This document shows positions 36,361 through 48,147 of a stretch of 64,000 nt of DNA, in pieces (the first letter of the stretch is position 1; the number at the start of each line of letters is the position of its first letter). Made by a program: the position numbers and the translations under genes. Under the pieces are notes generated by a model that was given only the letters and a program-made list of their open reading frames with translations, did not search any database and was not told the DNA's origin. The stretch covers positions 25,356,826-25,420,825 of the forward strand of contig NC_059362.1 in assembly GCF_019703515.2 (NCBI RefSeq). The letters are read 5' to 3'. The DNA is from Myxocyprinus asiaticus. Lineage: Eukaryota > Chordata > Actinopteri > Cypriniformes > Catostomidae.

Positions 36361-38034
36361 CAGTTGAAGTCAGAAGTTTACATACACCTTAGCCAAATAC
36401 ATTTAAACTCAGTTTTTCACAATTCCTGACATTTAATCGTAGAAAACATTCCCTGTCTTAGGTCAGTTAGGATCACTACTTTATTTTAAGAATGTGAAAT
36501 GTCAGAATAATATTTGAGAGAATGATTTATTTCAGCTTTTATTTCTTTCATCACATTTCCAGTGGGTAAGATGTTTACATACACTTTGTTAGTATTTGGT
36601 AGCATTGCCTTTAAATTGTTTAACTTGGGTCAAACATCTTGAGTCACACATGCTTTTTCAGTTCTGTCCACACATTTTCTATCAGATTGAGGTTAGGGCT
36701 TTGTGTTGGCCACTCCAAAAGCCTTTATTTTTATTTATTTTTTGTCACACATTTTACATTTGCACATATACAGTGAAATTCTTTTTTTCACATATCCAGC
36801 TAAGCTGGGGTCAGAGCACAGGGTCAGCCATGATACTGTGCCCCTGGAGCAGATAGGGTCAAGAGCCTTGCTCAAGAGCATCTTGGTATTGCTGGGGCTT
36901 GAACTCCCAACCTTCTGGTCAGTAGAGCCTTAACTGCTGAGCCACCACTGCCCCAATACCTTGACTTTGTTGTCCTTAAGACATTTTGCCACAACTTTGG
37001 AGGTATGCTTGGGGTCACTGTCCATTTGGAAGACCCATTTGAGACCGATCTTTAACTTCCTGGCTGATGTCTTGAGATGTTGCTTCAATATATCCAAATC
37101 AATTTCCTTCCTCATGATGCTATCTATTTTGTGAAGTGCACCAGTCCCTCCTGCAGCAAAGCACCCCCACAACATCATGCTGCCACCCCAACGATTCACG
37201 GTTGGGATGGTGATCTTCAGCTTGCAAGCCTCACCCTTTTTCCTCCAAACATAACGATGGTCATTATGGCCAAACAATTCAATTTTTGTTTTATTAGACC
37301 AGAAGACATTTCTCCAAAAATGTAAGATCTTTGTACCCATGTACACTTGCAAACTGTAGTCTGGCTTTTTTATGATGGTTTTGGAGCAGTGGCTTCTTTC
37401 CTTGCTGAGCAGCCTTTCAGGTTATGTCGATAGAGGATTAGTTTTACTGTGGATATAGATACTTGTCTACCTGTTTCCTCCAGCTTCTTCACAAGGTCCT
37501 TTGCTGTTGTTCTGGGATTGATTTGCACTTTTCACACCAGACTACGTTCATCTCTAGGAACAGAATGCATCTTCTTCCTGAGCGGTATGATGGCTGTGTG
37601 GTCCCATGGTGTTTATACTTGCGTACTATTGTTTGTACAGATGAACGTGGTACCTTCAGGTGTTTGGAAATTGCTCCCAAGGATGAACCAGACTTGTGGA
37701 GGTCCACAATTTTTTTAATGAGGTCTTGGCTGATTACTTTTGATTTTCACATGATGTCAAGCAAAGAGGCACTGAGTTTGAAGTTAGGCCTTAAAATACA
37801 TCCACAGGTACACCTCCAATTCAGTACGCCTCCTATCAGAAGCTAATTGGCTAATTGTCAAAAGGCTTGACATCATTTTCTGGAATTTTCCAAGCTGCTT
37901 AAAGGCACAGTTAACTTAGTGTATGTAAACTTCTGACCCACTGGAATTGTGATATAGTCAATTAAAAATGAAACAATCTGTCTGTAAACAATTGTTAGAA
38001 AAATTACATGTGTCATGCACAAAGTAGATGTCCT
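36361..38034 (-). pseudogene. Sleeping Beauty-type Tc1 element with broken transposase
   Basis: Starts CAGTTGAAGTCAGAAGTTTA, the outer repeat of the salmonid/cyprinid Tc1 group, with the inner direct repeat GTTTACATACACTTTGTTAG near 36572. The right side has the inner repeat AGTGTATGTAAACTTCTGAC (37918-37937) but is cut before the outer repeat at about 38034. The transposase lies on the minus strand in pieces. 37707-37489 is the paired-like DNA-binding part (SGSSLGAISKHLKVPRSSVQ). 37352-36955 is the catalytic core (GGSMMLWGCFAAGGTGALHK, FQMDSDPKHTSK), which stops where a SINE has entered. Frameshifts separate the pieces. Confidence 0.85.
36719..36954 (-). mobile_element. tRNA-derived SINE inside the Tc1 transposase
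   Basis: Read on the minus strand it begins GGGCAGTGGTGGCTCAGCAG (A box TGGCTCAGCAG) and contains GAGTTCAAGCCCC (B box). It continues with CTGCTCCAGGGGCACAGTAT and ends in GAATTTCACTGTATATGTGC plus a T-rich tail. It interrupts the transposase frame between VKVL and the expected EWPS-type segment. The same SINE family is inserted in another Tc1 element at 54677. Confidence 0.8.
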
Positions 38035-39018
38035 AAACTTTAATGATATAAATGAACTTAAAGCAACATAAAACATAAACGAACACAGACACACATGCAA
38101 CGTGGCTGCATGCGTCTCTCTCTCTCTAACCGGCGTCTCCGGCTGTCCCTTATCGTGCTCTCCCGCTGATCAGCTGATTCGGTGCTCCATCATGGCCTGA
38201 CCACGCCCTCCTCTTCGTCACAGTCAACTAATTTGATTTTACAGTGTATTCTGCGATTATCCACCATAGTTGTCTTCCGTGGTGGCCAGGTTTTTTTGTG
38301 TTTCTGAGTTCACCAGTGAGCTCATTCTTTTTAAGAATTTACCAAATTGTTAATTTGGTCACTCCTTAGATTTCTGCCTTCTCTATGATGGGTTTGTTTC
38401 ATTTTTTCAGCATAAAGATGGCCATCTTTACTTGCATTTGGCAGCTCTTTGGACCTCATATTAAGAGCTCACAGCAACAGCTTCTAAATGCAAATTTTTG
38501 AATCAATTCCAGACCTTTTAACTGCTTAATTGTTAATGCAGGAATATAGGAACAGCCCAAACCTGGCCACGAAACAGCTTTTAATTAAATTGCCCAATTA
38601 CTTATGGTCTCTTGAAATGGAGGGAACTACATATAAAAAGTGCTGTAATTCCTAAACAAATCACACAGTTTGGATGTAAATTTCCTCAAATTATAGCTGA
38701 CAGTCTGAACTTCAATCACATCTTCATCACATTTGTAGACTTTAAATGGTCTCCAGAATAGAAGGATTTTGTGTCGTTTTTACATAAAATCTGCAAAATC
38801 CTTGTGTTCTGAAATTATACAATAAGTCTTAACTATGTGTAAACCAAAAATAACTTAAATTAATGCATAATTATACCAACCTTAATGGCATGTTAATCCA
38901 CAATTCTTGTACTGTGTTAGAAATAGAAAATAAGTCAATATTTAATGTACTGTTTATTGCTATTATGAGTTTAATATAATGGATCTTAGATATTACTGAT
39001 TTGGTTTCATACCTTTTT

Positions 39019-39363
39019 GCAGTAGATCAACTTCTGCTTTAAAACTGTAAAAACAAAAGAAGCTTTACGAATAACTACAATTTTAAATTTTTCATTTTAC
39101 ATGCAAAATTTGAAACAAATGCTAAGCTATGGTTTTCAGTAATGCAGCAATACTATTAATGTCTATGTTGTTTAGAGCCAATATTATAAAAAAGTTATTT
39201 AACTGGTTTAGCTAAGCTAGGGTAATGGTTACATTTTGACAAAATCAGAGCACATGTTCAAAAACTTTACATTCAAACATATCTTAAGAATATAACGAAA
39301 GTGAACAGAAAAGTTACAACCATGAAATGATATATTACATGTCTATTGCCTGAAGGTTCTGAG

Positions 39364-39425
<62 letters not shown>

Positions 39426-39735
39426 TACACACACACACACAATGAATAGTTCTTTCATTTGGTTACTGACACGAGAAAAAGTTTCTCTGAACACTTGGAT
39501 CGCATATTGCTTAGTCATGGCCTAGGCAAATATGTTTGTAACATTAAACTTAAAGCATAAAAGATGTTCCTATTGTTACTCAAGTGTGATTTACATAAAA
39601 GTAACCTTTCAGACAAAGATTGTTCATATTTACCAGCATTGTTGGGCTTCCATCCTTCGTTTGTGGTTGTTTTGTGTGCAATGGCGGTTCTACAGGTGTT
39701 CTTTCTGGAAGTACTGTAGGGTAATGACTGCTGGC
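39019..39735 (-). other. candidate upstream exons of the minus-strand gene
   Basis: Two minus-strand segments have good splice signals. 39051-39020 is framed by TTTTTACAG and a GTATGAAACC donor. The end of an open stretch at about 39735-39635 finishes AATGCTG before GTAAATATG. Joined, they stay open, but the last phase does not meet the first base of the exon at 35057, so at least one more exon would be needed. Weak evidence. Confidence 0.25.
39368..39440. repeat. TA then CA microsatellite
   Basis: (TA)n over about 43 bases followed by (CA)n to 39440. The ORF through it on the minus strand is not a gene. Confidence 0.95.
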
Positions 39736-40733
39736 TAAAACTGGTTATGACATCTATTGCATACCAGTAATACCACAAAAATCTCAAATGGCTACACAAG
39801 TTTCAATTTCATATTGCATTTTGTGAATATTTATATTGTATGTACTCTATTCAGCTCTTCAGGTGCCTGTTGCCTGCTAGTCTTTGGCAATAGTGGGCCT
39901 TAGTATGTAATGTAATGTTTCTTAAATTTAACTGTCACAAAGTATAAAAATGCTTTATGTGTTTGTGCTTTGATTGCTTCAGGACATGTTGTCATTTTTA
40001 TTGTAAATGCTTTTTGTGCTATGTGAACCAGAGGTGAAGCTATGTTGATTGCTAAAGGACTTCTGATCATCAACTTTGTTGGGGTTTTTTTAACAGGCTA
40101 ATGCCCATGCTGTGTGCTATGCCTGCTTGGAATCAGTCAACTTATTTTCTTGTGCATTTGCAGCTCCCTCAACTCCACGATCTTGAGTTGGGAACTTCCT
40201 CCATGCACCCATCAACATCACCCAAAGTTAGATGACCAGTACATCTGCAAGGTGCTGGATTATAAAAAATGACATTGAACAATTAAATAAACTATGAAAT
40301 ATACTGTACAGTAGGTAGTAGTACAGTACGTATATACTGTATATATATTTATTTAAGCAATATCACACGAGCAAGAGTGCTGTATGGCCTTACATCAGCA
40401 CGGCTGTGATTCGGCACAGATGTGTAATCAGTGTGATTTAGTGTGATATTGCTTGTATACAACAGTTCAACGAACAAGTAAATAAAACAATGAGAAAAAA
40501 CTAAGGACTGTCACGAAAAAATCGCATTTGTGCATGGAAATACTTTCTTACACCACGGATCAGGATCTGCTGTTGCTAGTTCAAAAGATGCGCCCAATCC
40601 TCTGTTACTAATTCGAAAACGTCACTTTAGAACTAGTAACAGTGACTTGGGCTGTTTCTAACAAATTATTGGAGAAACAAGTGTGCGTGTGTTTGAGAGA
40701 GAGAAAGGGAGAGAGCGATTGAGTGATTACCTG

Positions 40734-40925
40734 CGTCTGTAGTAACTCTTAAGCAGAGATGAACAGTAAAGCTCTAGTTGTTTAACTCTATTCCTCATCT
40801 TTAGTGTTAGTCAGCTTGCTGAAGATAAAATAAAAAATAGCCGTCCAAGCGGAGTCTTCCCTGAGTATTTCGTGGTAGCTGGTTCGTTTTGCTCTTCCGC
40901 CATGTTGGATGTTCTGCTCCCAATG
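40734..40925 (-). promoter_or_regulatory. candidate first exon with YY1/TISU-like start
   Basis: On the minus strand CCAACATGGCGGAAG (start codon at 40906-40904) matches the YY1/TISU-type initiator seen in short-5'-UTR vertebrate genes. The frame MAEEQNEPATTKYSGKTP runs 30 codons to a stop. A GTAATC donor follows GACGCAG at about 40734. It could be the 5' end of the minus-strand gene or of a noncoding transcript. No downstream exon can be joined with confidence. Confidence 0.3.
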
Positions 40926-41221
40926 CGGAAACTCCAGTAGGTAAGCACCTTGAGCATGTGTGATTGCTTCGTCTGTTGTGTCTCTCAGCTGTGATAAGCC
41001 TTAATGCAGAAGCTGTATTTTCCAGTTGTGGTCTAGTAGTAATCCGAGCGATCATGGAGTGAAAGACAATAGCCAGTGACTTAAAAGATACCGCTCACTG
41101 ATTGGCAGCGCTGACTGAAATTAAAGTCAGTTCAACTAGCCACCTGCTGGCTAAAATCTTTAATGTCACAGGGAAAAATTAAAAGACACATATCTAGCTT
41201 TTTACACATCTGCGCTGCTCT

Positions 41222-41862
41222 TTCACCTTAGTTTAGATGCCGTGAACATCCACTATAAAGTTATACATAGATCTTATATAACTCCTTACAAAAGATTTAA
41301 AATGAAACTACAACCTACATATGATTGTCATATATGCGATACCGCTTCACCAGGTACTATTTTATATATGTTCTGGGATTATCCTGTTGTATCAGCTTTT
41401 TGGACTCATGTGAACTCTGTTTTGTTTGACATACTCAAATTTGTATATGCTCCTAATCCAGGGCTGTGTCTCCTTAATGAGAACTCTGATCTTCAGTTGT
41501 AATCTAAAAGTAAAATGCTGTTTGCTGGTTTTACTTCCACAAAGAAAACAATCACACAAAATTGGTTCACACCAGATTTTCCTTAAAATAGTAGACTTTG
41601 AATGCACTACAGCAAGATTGAACCATGCCCAATGAAAAACTGTTGAAGCCTGGAAATCCCTCTCTTCCTGAATCTGAAGAGCAGGGACTCACAATCATGA
41701 ACAAGGAACAGATCCCCCACTTGCCTTATACTCAATTTCTGTATGTAATTTATTCAGTTATTCTGCTTTATATTTCACTTTAACACTGCTGTGTATGTGT
41801 CTGTATTGCTGTTTGTGTAAAAAGCAATAAAAACTTTTGATCATTAAAAAATAATGCTGCAA
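41222..41862 (+). pseudogene. 5'-truncated L1/Tx1-like LINE tail
   Basis: The frame at 41242-41502 gives HYKVIHRSYITPYKRFKMKL and CHICDTASPGTILYMFWDYP, the C-terminal CCHC-like region that follows the reverse transcriptase in fish L1-type elements (C..C...H...W/C). It ends early by a shift near 41500. The 3' UTR reaches AGCAATAAAAACTTTTGATC and an A-rich end at about 41850. Dead copy. Confidence 0.75.
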
Positions 41863-41869
41863 ACAAAAG

Positions 41870-43574
41870 CGGAGTGATACTAAGAGTGAAGCGTCTGACT
41901 TCTGTTCATAGACATCAGCACTCAAGGAACATCTCTCGTCCAATCAGATTCGAGGAGCAGAACTAGCTGTTGTAAATATATCATACCTGCCAACACTCCC
42001 GATTTTACCAGGTTTCTCCCATTTTTCCATCCCCCCTCCCGCTGTACTCCCGATTTACAATTTCTCCCGATAATCTCACGATTTTCCGCATCCACGCTTT
42101 GCTCATGAGAATGAATAAGCCCTCCAGGTAGGGTTACCACCTGTTGAAAATTACGGGATTGACCCTGTAATTAAATATGAAATGATACGTCTCGTATCTA
42201 ATCAATACAGGACACAATTTGTCCTGTAAGCTGTTCAGATGGCGTCACAGAGAAATTGTTCCAGATCTAAATTATAAATTTTTCATCTGGTGAGTAAGGG
42301 GTCATCTAAAAAAGTCCACATATTGTGCTGAAACATGCTAATACTGTGAATGGTGTGGTAATACACCGTATTCTCCCCCGTCGACATTCTCGAGAAGGCG
42401 CTCATGAAAACTCACTTAGCGGGAGATGGTAAAATCTGTCCGTGTAGTGCATGATAATTAAGTGCAAACGTCATTCCCGCTCTGACGGCTGACAGAGGCC
42501 CAGCGAAACATTAAGCTCCGGGGCCCCAGAGCACATTAATACGGCCCTATGCGTAGTGCAATTACTCCCTATGGGGGCACCATCTTACCCTAGGGGGAGA
42601 ACCAGAAACTCCACAGGCTGCCGTTCCTCGCATATACGAACCACGTACCAGTATGTCTCCATAATTTTCACAATACGATGTTGTCGACATTTTCTTTACA
42701 TGTGTGCTTTGCCTTTATGCACCCAAAGACTGTACTTATAGCCTAATATTTGCCTATAGCCAACTGTATTACTGTGAATTATATTTATTTACTGTAACAC
42801 ATCACAGTTATTCCAACGAAATAAATACAAGGCAGGAGGCTCAAATTGAGACGGGATACTTCTCAAGAGTTCTTTATAGAACTGCACGTGTCTAGGGAGC
42901 GCGCCCATAATCCCATTGCGTTGGATAGACGTCACCATAGCAACACAATGGAGTGGAGGGAGGGAACGCGCTTTGGGCATTTCGTGTCTGACTCCTGCCA
43001 AAAAGAGTAGATTGGTGCTTCTGTGTTCCGCATCAATTCGACGACGCTGTGAGTATAAAAAAAATATTTGAAATATGCAATGATTTATGATTCAATGACT
43101 TTCTGTTCTAGTAGTGTGAGTTTCACAAATATAATTAGCCTGCTTACAAAGGTATGTTAATGTTACAGCACGACTAGAAAGAATTTGGAAAGAAATAAAG
43201 TTAAGACCGTTTTAATGAAGTGGGATAGTTTTCGCAAGGGAGCCAAATCAAACCAACAACAAACTTTGGTGTTTTTGAATTCTTTTTGAATCTCAACTGA
43301 TCCAGAACCCATTTGCTCCGGATTTTAGGACAATAGGCCTATTTTATTTTAGATCTGTTTAAATTATTAAAAGTGCATTGTAAATAAATTTGCATCTCTC
43401 ACACAGAAGCAGACAGATATCTTACATTGTTCTGCACTGGTGTTTAATTTTACAGAATGCACCATTCTTTCAACCCTTTGCATTCAAGCTAGTCTGAACC
43501 TGCTGCTTACAAATTATTCATCAGGAGCAATGAGGGAAGCTTGATCAGTTTATCTGAATACACAAGCAACCGCA
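41870..43574. other. intergenic, CpG-containing stretch, no gene resolved
   Basis: 42360-43050 is richer in CpG than its surroundings. GACGACGCTGTGAGTATAAA at 43040-43059 looks like a noncoding first exon ending in a GTGAGT donor. It could be the start of the FAM228 transcript 2 kb downstream, but nothing proves it. ORFs here lack motifs. Confidence 0.3.
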
Positions 43575-44223
43575 CTTAAAGTTATAGTCCACCTCTGCTG
43601 GACACTTTTTTAGAAGATTATCTCAGCTCTGTAGGTCCATACAGTGCAAGTGAATGGTGGCCAGAACTTTGAAGGTCCAAATAGGAGATTATTAAAGTAA
43701 TCCATAAAACTCCATTGGTTTAATCAATGTCTTCTGAAGTGATACAGTTGGTTGTTAGGTGAGAACAGACCAAAATGTAACTCCTTTTTTCTCTGTACAT
43801 CTTGTCATTGCATTCTCTAAGCATGATCATGATTTCAAGCTCGATTACACTTCCTAGTGCTTGACCCATGCAGAGCACTACATGGCAATATAGGAAGTGT
43901 AATTGAGCTTGAAATCATGAGACTGCTGTCAAGAGGTACAGTGAAAAAGGAGTTAGATTTTGTTCTGTTCTCACCCAAAACCAACTGGATCGCTTCAGAC
44001 GACAAGCATTAAACCACTGGAGTCTTATGGGTTGCTTTTATGCTGATGTTTGGAGCTTCACATGCTTGATCACCATTCACTTGCACTGTATGGACCTACA
44101 GAGCTGCTTCTAAAAATCTTCATTTGTTTTCTGCAGAAGAAAGAAAGTCATACACATCTGGGATGGCATAAAGATGAGTAAATGATGTGAGAATTGTAAT
44201 TTTTGGGTGAACTATCCCTTTAA
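43575..44223. mobile_element. foldback MITE
   Basis: Left part CTCAGCTCTGTAGGTCCATA at 43622, mirrored by TGTATGGACCTACAGAGCTG near 44088. The loop holds a second dyad (CATGATTTCAAGCTCGATTACACTTCC against GGAAGTGTAATTGAGCTTGAAATCATG). Ends TTTTTGGGTGAACTATCCCT. Confidence 0.85.
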
Positions 44224-44953
44224 ACCTCACAAACCCCAGCTTCACAGCACAGCAAAACATTATTGAGCTTTAATAATGCCAAAGTTTCGGTGAATGGTGG
44301 TGAACATTTTTAACTTTAAGTCCATTGTCTGCTCCAGATTATCTAAAATTATTTTTAAAAGGCCCTGCCAGGCAGAGTCTTTCAGCACTGTACAGTTTGT
44401 TACTTCATGCATGAATACCTTTTCTTTCTTACCTGGTTCTACAGAGTGGTGTCAGGGTGAGCTGTGTTGAATGCCCTGGGGAATTAGATACTACAACTGT
44501 AATTAGACCTGACCTGTGATGTCACAGTCTCCTTATATTTTGTCACATAAACCCAGAAGAAAATATTTTGCTATGTACAGTAAGTCAAATCAGTGTGGTT
44601 AATCAAATTCTTTAAAAATGTAATTTTATGTTGTTATTATTAAAGCTGTGTCAGTACAGTAGGAGGAAGTAAGATGTTGTCATTTCAACAATACATTTTA
44701 GAATGGAAGTTAATAATTAAACACTTAATTTTGAATGCATTGTGTATGAGTAATGATTGGAGCATGAAAGCAATGCATCAGCTACTTTTTGTTTTTCCTA
44801 ATTTAATAGATTTTGCATTTAAATCTCCAATAAATGTTGTGTATATATTCAGAATCTAGGAATATTTATTTACACAAATGCACTTGAGCTGTTATTTTAT
44901 CAAGCAGCTGCCATTAGTGAAATGATCAGACAGGAAATCTCTTTTCAATAAGA

Positions 44954-47900
44954 ATGAAACTCCAACAAACAAGCACAATCACACAAAGGAGGACTGCAGA
45001 TGACATGAAACCCACAATCTGTCTCAGCTCCAAAAAGCAACTACTGGTACATGTTTGCATACACACAAAATACATATTAAATACATATTGTACACACCCA
45101 ACTCCTTTGTCTGTTCACTTGCAGGAACAATTACACTCTGAACAGCAAGAAGTTAATGCCATTACGCAGCCACTGCTGGAGACTGAGGCTGGATTCATAA
45201 AGGTAAGAGTTTTGTGCAATAATTTAACTGCATATTCAGGATTGGAGGGACCAAATAAAAAGGTTTAAGAATCAGCCATTAAAAAAAAAAAAAAAAACAA
45301 TACTGATTGACCGCTAATCTGAATAGTTGGTAGGACATGTCTCCTTCAGTGTCTATTTACTGTAGGTTATGGCCCTGTGTTGATAGTTAACAATATTTGG
45401 GGTTAGACCTGACTATTATGTTGAATAGCTCTGAGCCATTTGTGTTTGTGTCAGAATCTGGAGCACTACCTAACTCACAGAGACACATTGGCCCTGAGGA
45501 AGAAGGAACTGCTCCATAAGCGCTGGACACAGTGTGTGTGGCTACCTGTACAGCGCTGCATTGAGCAACACTTTACACACCACGGCTATTATGAGACAAA
45601 GAACATGAGGAGCATGCACATGCACTACATTAACTACTGTAATGCTAAGGTATACTGTACACTCAAATGGCAGCGTGAGAGTATATGCAATATTTTCTTA
45701 AATTTAGTCATTAGCTGTTCTGATTTTACAGTAGCATTCAGTGTTGGGTGTAATGCACTACTAAGTAATTAATTACTGTAATTAAATTACTTAATTTGTT
45801 AGTAATTTAATTACGGTTACTTCTAATGTAATTGCATTAAATACTGTATAGACTATAGAACAATTCTATATAAAACAATAGTGAATTTAAAATCGAAATT
45901 TAACGTCTAATGTTAAAATATATGTTTTCTAATTTAATGCTGCCCCCTTAAATTCTTTGGCCAGTTCATGAATAATTTATTGATTTTATGTGATTTATTT
46001 GAAAGAATTAAAAGAACAATTTCATGTCTATCCTTGTATTTTTCATCTAGTTGAGGATCTGGTAATATGTAATGTAATTACTTTTCAGACAGAGTAATTA
46101 GTACAGTAATCTAATTACACTGTAGAAGATGTAATTAGTAGTTAGTAATTAATTACTTTTTTAGAGTAACTTACCCAACACTGGTAGCGATGTATTGAAA
46201 CCTTCAGATACACTCTGTAAGCTATAAGTTATAAATTCAACGCAGTAACAACATCATTTACAGTTCCCTTTAATCATGGAATTTAAAGGGATAGTTCACC
46301 CAAAAATGAAAATTCTCTAATTTTCTCACCCTCATCCAATCCCAGATGCTCTTCTGTTGAACACAAATGATTTTTAGAAGAATATCTCAGTTCTGTAGGT
46401 CCATACAATGCAAGTGAATGGTGGCCAGAACTTTAAGGTCCAAAAAGCACTTAAAGGTAGCATAAAAGTAACCCACGTGACCCTAGTGGTGTGAGTGAGA
46501 AATAGATCAATATTGAAGTCTATTTTTAAGTCTTTTTTTCTGTAAATTCTCCTCCCTGCCCAGTAGGTATTGATATGCAGGAAGAATGCGAATAAAAACA
46601 AAAGAAGATGATTGTGGAGATTTATAGTTAAAAAAAGGACATAAATAGTTATCTGTTTCTTAGCCACACCTATTATATGGCTTCTGAAGATATAGATTTA
46701 ACCACTGGTGTCATATGGATTACCTTTATGCTACCTTTATGTGCTTTTTGGACCTTCAAAGTTCTAGCCACCATTCACTTGCATTGTATGGATCTACAGA
46801 GCTGATATATTTTTTTCTAAAAATCTTCATTTGTGTTCAGCAGAAGAAAGAAAGTCACACACATCTGGGATGTCAGTGGGTGAGTAAATGATGAGAGAAT
46901 TTTCATTTTGGGGGGAACTATCCCTTTAAGCTTTAGAATCTGATAGGTTAAACAGAAATGCAGTTAACTGCAGTAGTTAACTTTCAATAAACATTGAAAA
47001 TAGTTTAATCAAACACATGAAAGATTATGGAAAACCATAGTAATGATGTCAAAAACCTAAGAACTAAAATGTTACTGTGATTTCAGGGTTTTGTGTTTCT
47101 AGAGAGCTATGATCCACTAGAGTACAATCCCTTCCTGCACCATTTCAACAGACCACATTATCGCAAAGTGAGTCATGTTCCTTTTAAGTTGTTATATCTA
47201 ATACACTGCAAACTTTGATGGATAAATACATAAATAAAAAATGGATAAGTTATAGTTCATATAATAGGTGAACAACTTGTCTTCTGATGTAGGTTTCTAC
47301 CCCACCGTTGCAGGATCCACTGTCTCTTCATTCACGAACCAGGATTAAGGAAAAAATGACAATACTTCACTGCCAAACAGGTGTCATCTAGTTATTAATA
47401 TAATTATTTCAGAAATGTAGAAGATATTAATTATTAGTAGCCTCTTGCCCTAGTTTAGTTTTTTCTTTGCTGGTTCTACAGAGCATTAAAAGACACTTGT
47501 AAACTATGTGTGATGACTTTTGTATGACCTTTGACCTCTGTGTGCAAGGTCATGTATATCGCCGTCAGCAGGTAGAGGAACTTCTCCAGAGGCAGAGTGC
47601 ACCCGTTTCCCAGAATAGCCCTAAAAATGTATGGGCCAAACCCTCCAAAGATACTGTCTCAGAGCCAGTGTGGCAGGACCGAAACGTGTGGAGATCAAGG
47701 TACTAGCTGCAGGCTCACTGTTGAACTGTCATTGTGTCAGTCAATATCTGCTACTCGAGCTTCCTTCAGGTAAAAGTAATATTGAGATCTTTAATTTTGT
47801 ATCATTATTTCTGTTGATCATAGTCATTCTATGCATTGTTCAGGAGTAGAGGCACTCCATGCATGGTTATGGCAGATGGACGTGCTTCCAGCCTAATTGC

Positions 47901-48147
47901 TGGTCCTCACGTGGTTAATGATGTCATGGCATCTTTCAAAAGGGTCTTACTTTCATACATTTCTTCCTCCTTAGAGACGTGTGGGTCTTCCATTTCTGAG
48001 AATGATGCTCTTGTTATGCTTTATTATCACTATAAAATAAATCAGGAAGTGTGTATAATGTGTGTGGCACTTATTAAAGGGATAGTTCACCCCGAAATGA
48101 ATTCTTTCATTATTTACTCACCCTCATGCTATCCCAGATGTGTATGA
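44954..48147 (+). CDS. fam228: FAM228-family protein, six or seven exons
   Basis: Function unknown. Exons with matching phase: 44954-45046 (start and donor GTACATG tentative), 45125-45202, 45455-45649, 47087-47167, 47293-47380, 47549-47699, and a last exon from 47844. Recognisable blocks are RKKELLHKRWTQCVWLPVQR, YDPLEYNPFLHHFNRPHYRK and LQDPLSLHSRTRIKEK, the conserved FAM228A/B core. Being tail-to-tail with ITSN2 matches the human 2p23 order, which supports the call. The A or B paralogue is not resolved. The final exon is doubtful. In frame it runs past an AATAAA at 48036-48041 and into a MITE, stopping at 48147; if intron 6 were retained the frame would stop at 47705 (RSRY). The intron at 45650-47086 is filled with two transposons. 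The first coding exon could lie further upstream. Confidence 0.8.
45739..46183. mobile_element. non-autonomous DNA transposon in a FAM228 intron
   Basis: Ends CAGTGTTGGGT and ACCCAACACTG are perfectly inverted, with GTAATTAATTACT-type words throughout. The flanking 8-mers GTAGCATT and GTAGCGAT match at six of eight positions, consistent with an aged hAT-type duplication. About 445 bp, no ORF. Confidence 0.75.
46287..46930. mobile_element. foldback MITE, complete, in a FAM228 intron
   Basis: Left end AAAGGGATAGTTCACCCAAA and right end GGGGGAACTATCCCTTTAAG, with a full-length stem. All landmark blocks are present on both arms (ATACAATGCAAGTGAATGGT against ACCATTCACTTGCATTGTAT). One of the best copies in the window. 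Confidence 0.9.

Larger units (their letters stand above)
35348..38806. mobile_element. mariner/Tc1-type element split by nested insertions
   Basis: The left terminal part (35393-35490) reads GTGATTGAAGTGCAGACTTT and then AAGAATTACAGCAATTTT. The inverted right part (38640-38735) reads, on the minus strand, GTGATTGAAGTTCAGACTGT and then AGGAATTACAGCACTTTT. These look like the two ends of one old element. Internal sequence at 38290-38470 (CTCATTCTTTTTAAGAATTT, GCATTTGGCAGCTCTTTGGA) belongs to its right half. About 2.7 kb of other transposons separates the halves. Confidence 0.5.

Noticed and set aside
40141..40262. Minus-strand segment with GHLTLGDVDGCMEEVPN and GSCKCTRK, considered as a zinc-finger-like exon
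   Set aside because: An in-frame TGA lies in the middle and no donor follows. It may be a relic, but there is not enough to annotate.
46374..46667. 97-codon minus-strand ORF
   Set aside because: It is entirely within the stem of a foldback MITE; equivalent frames appear in other copies.
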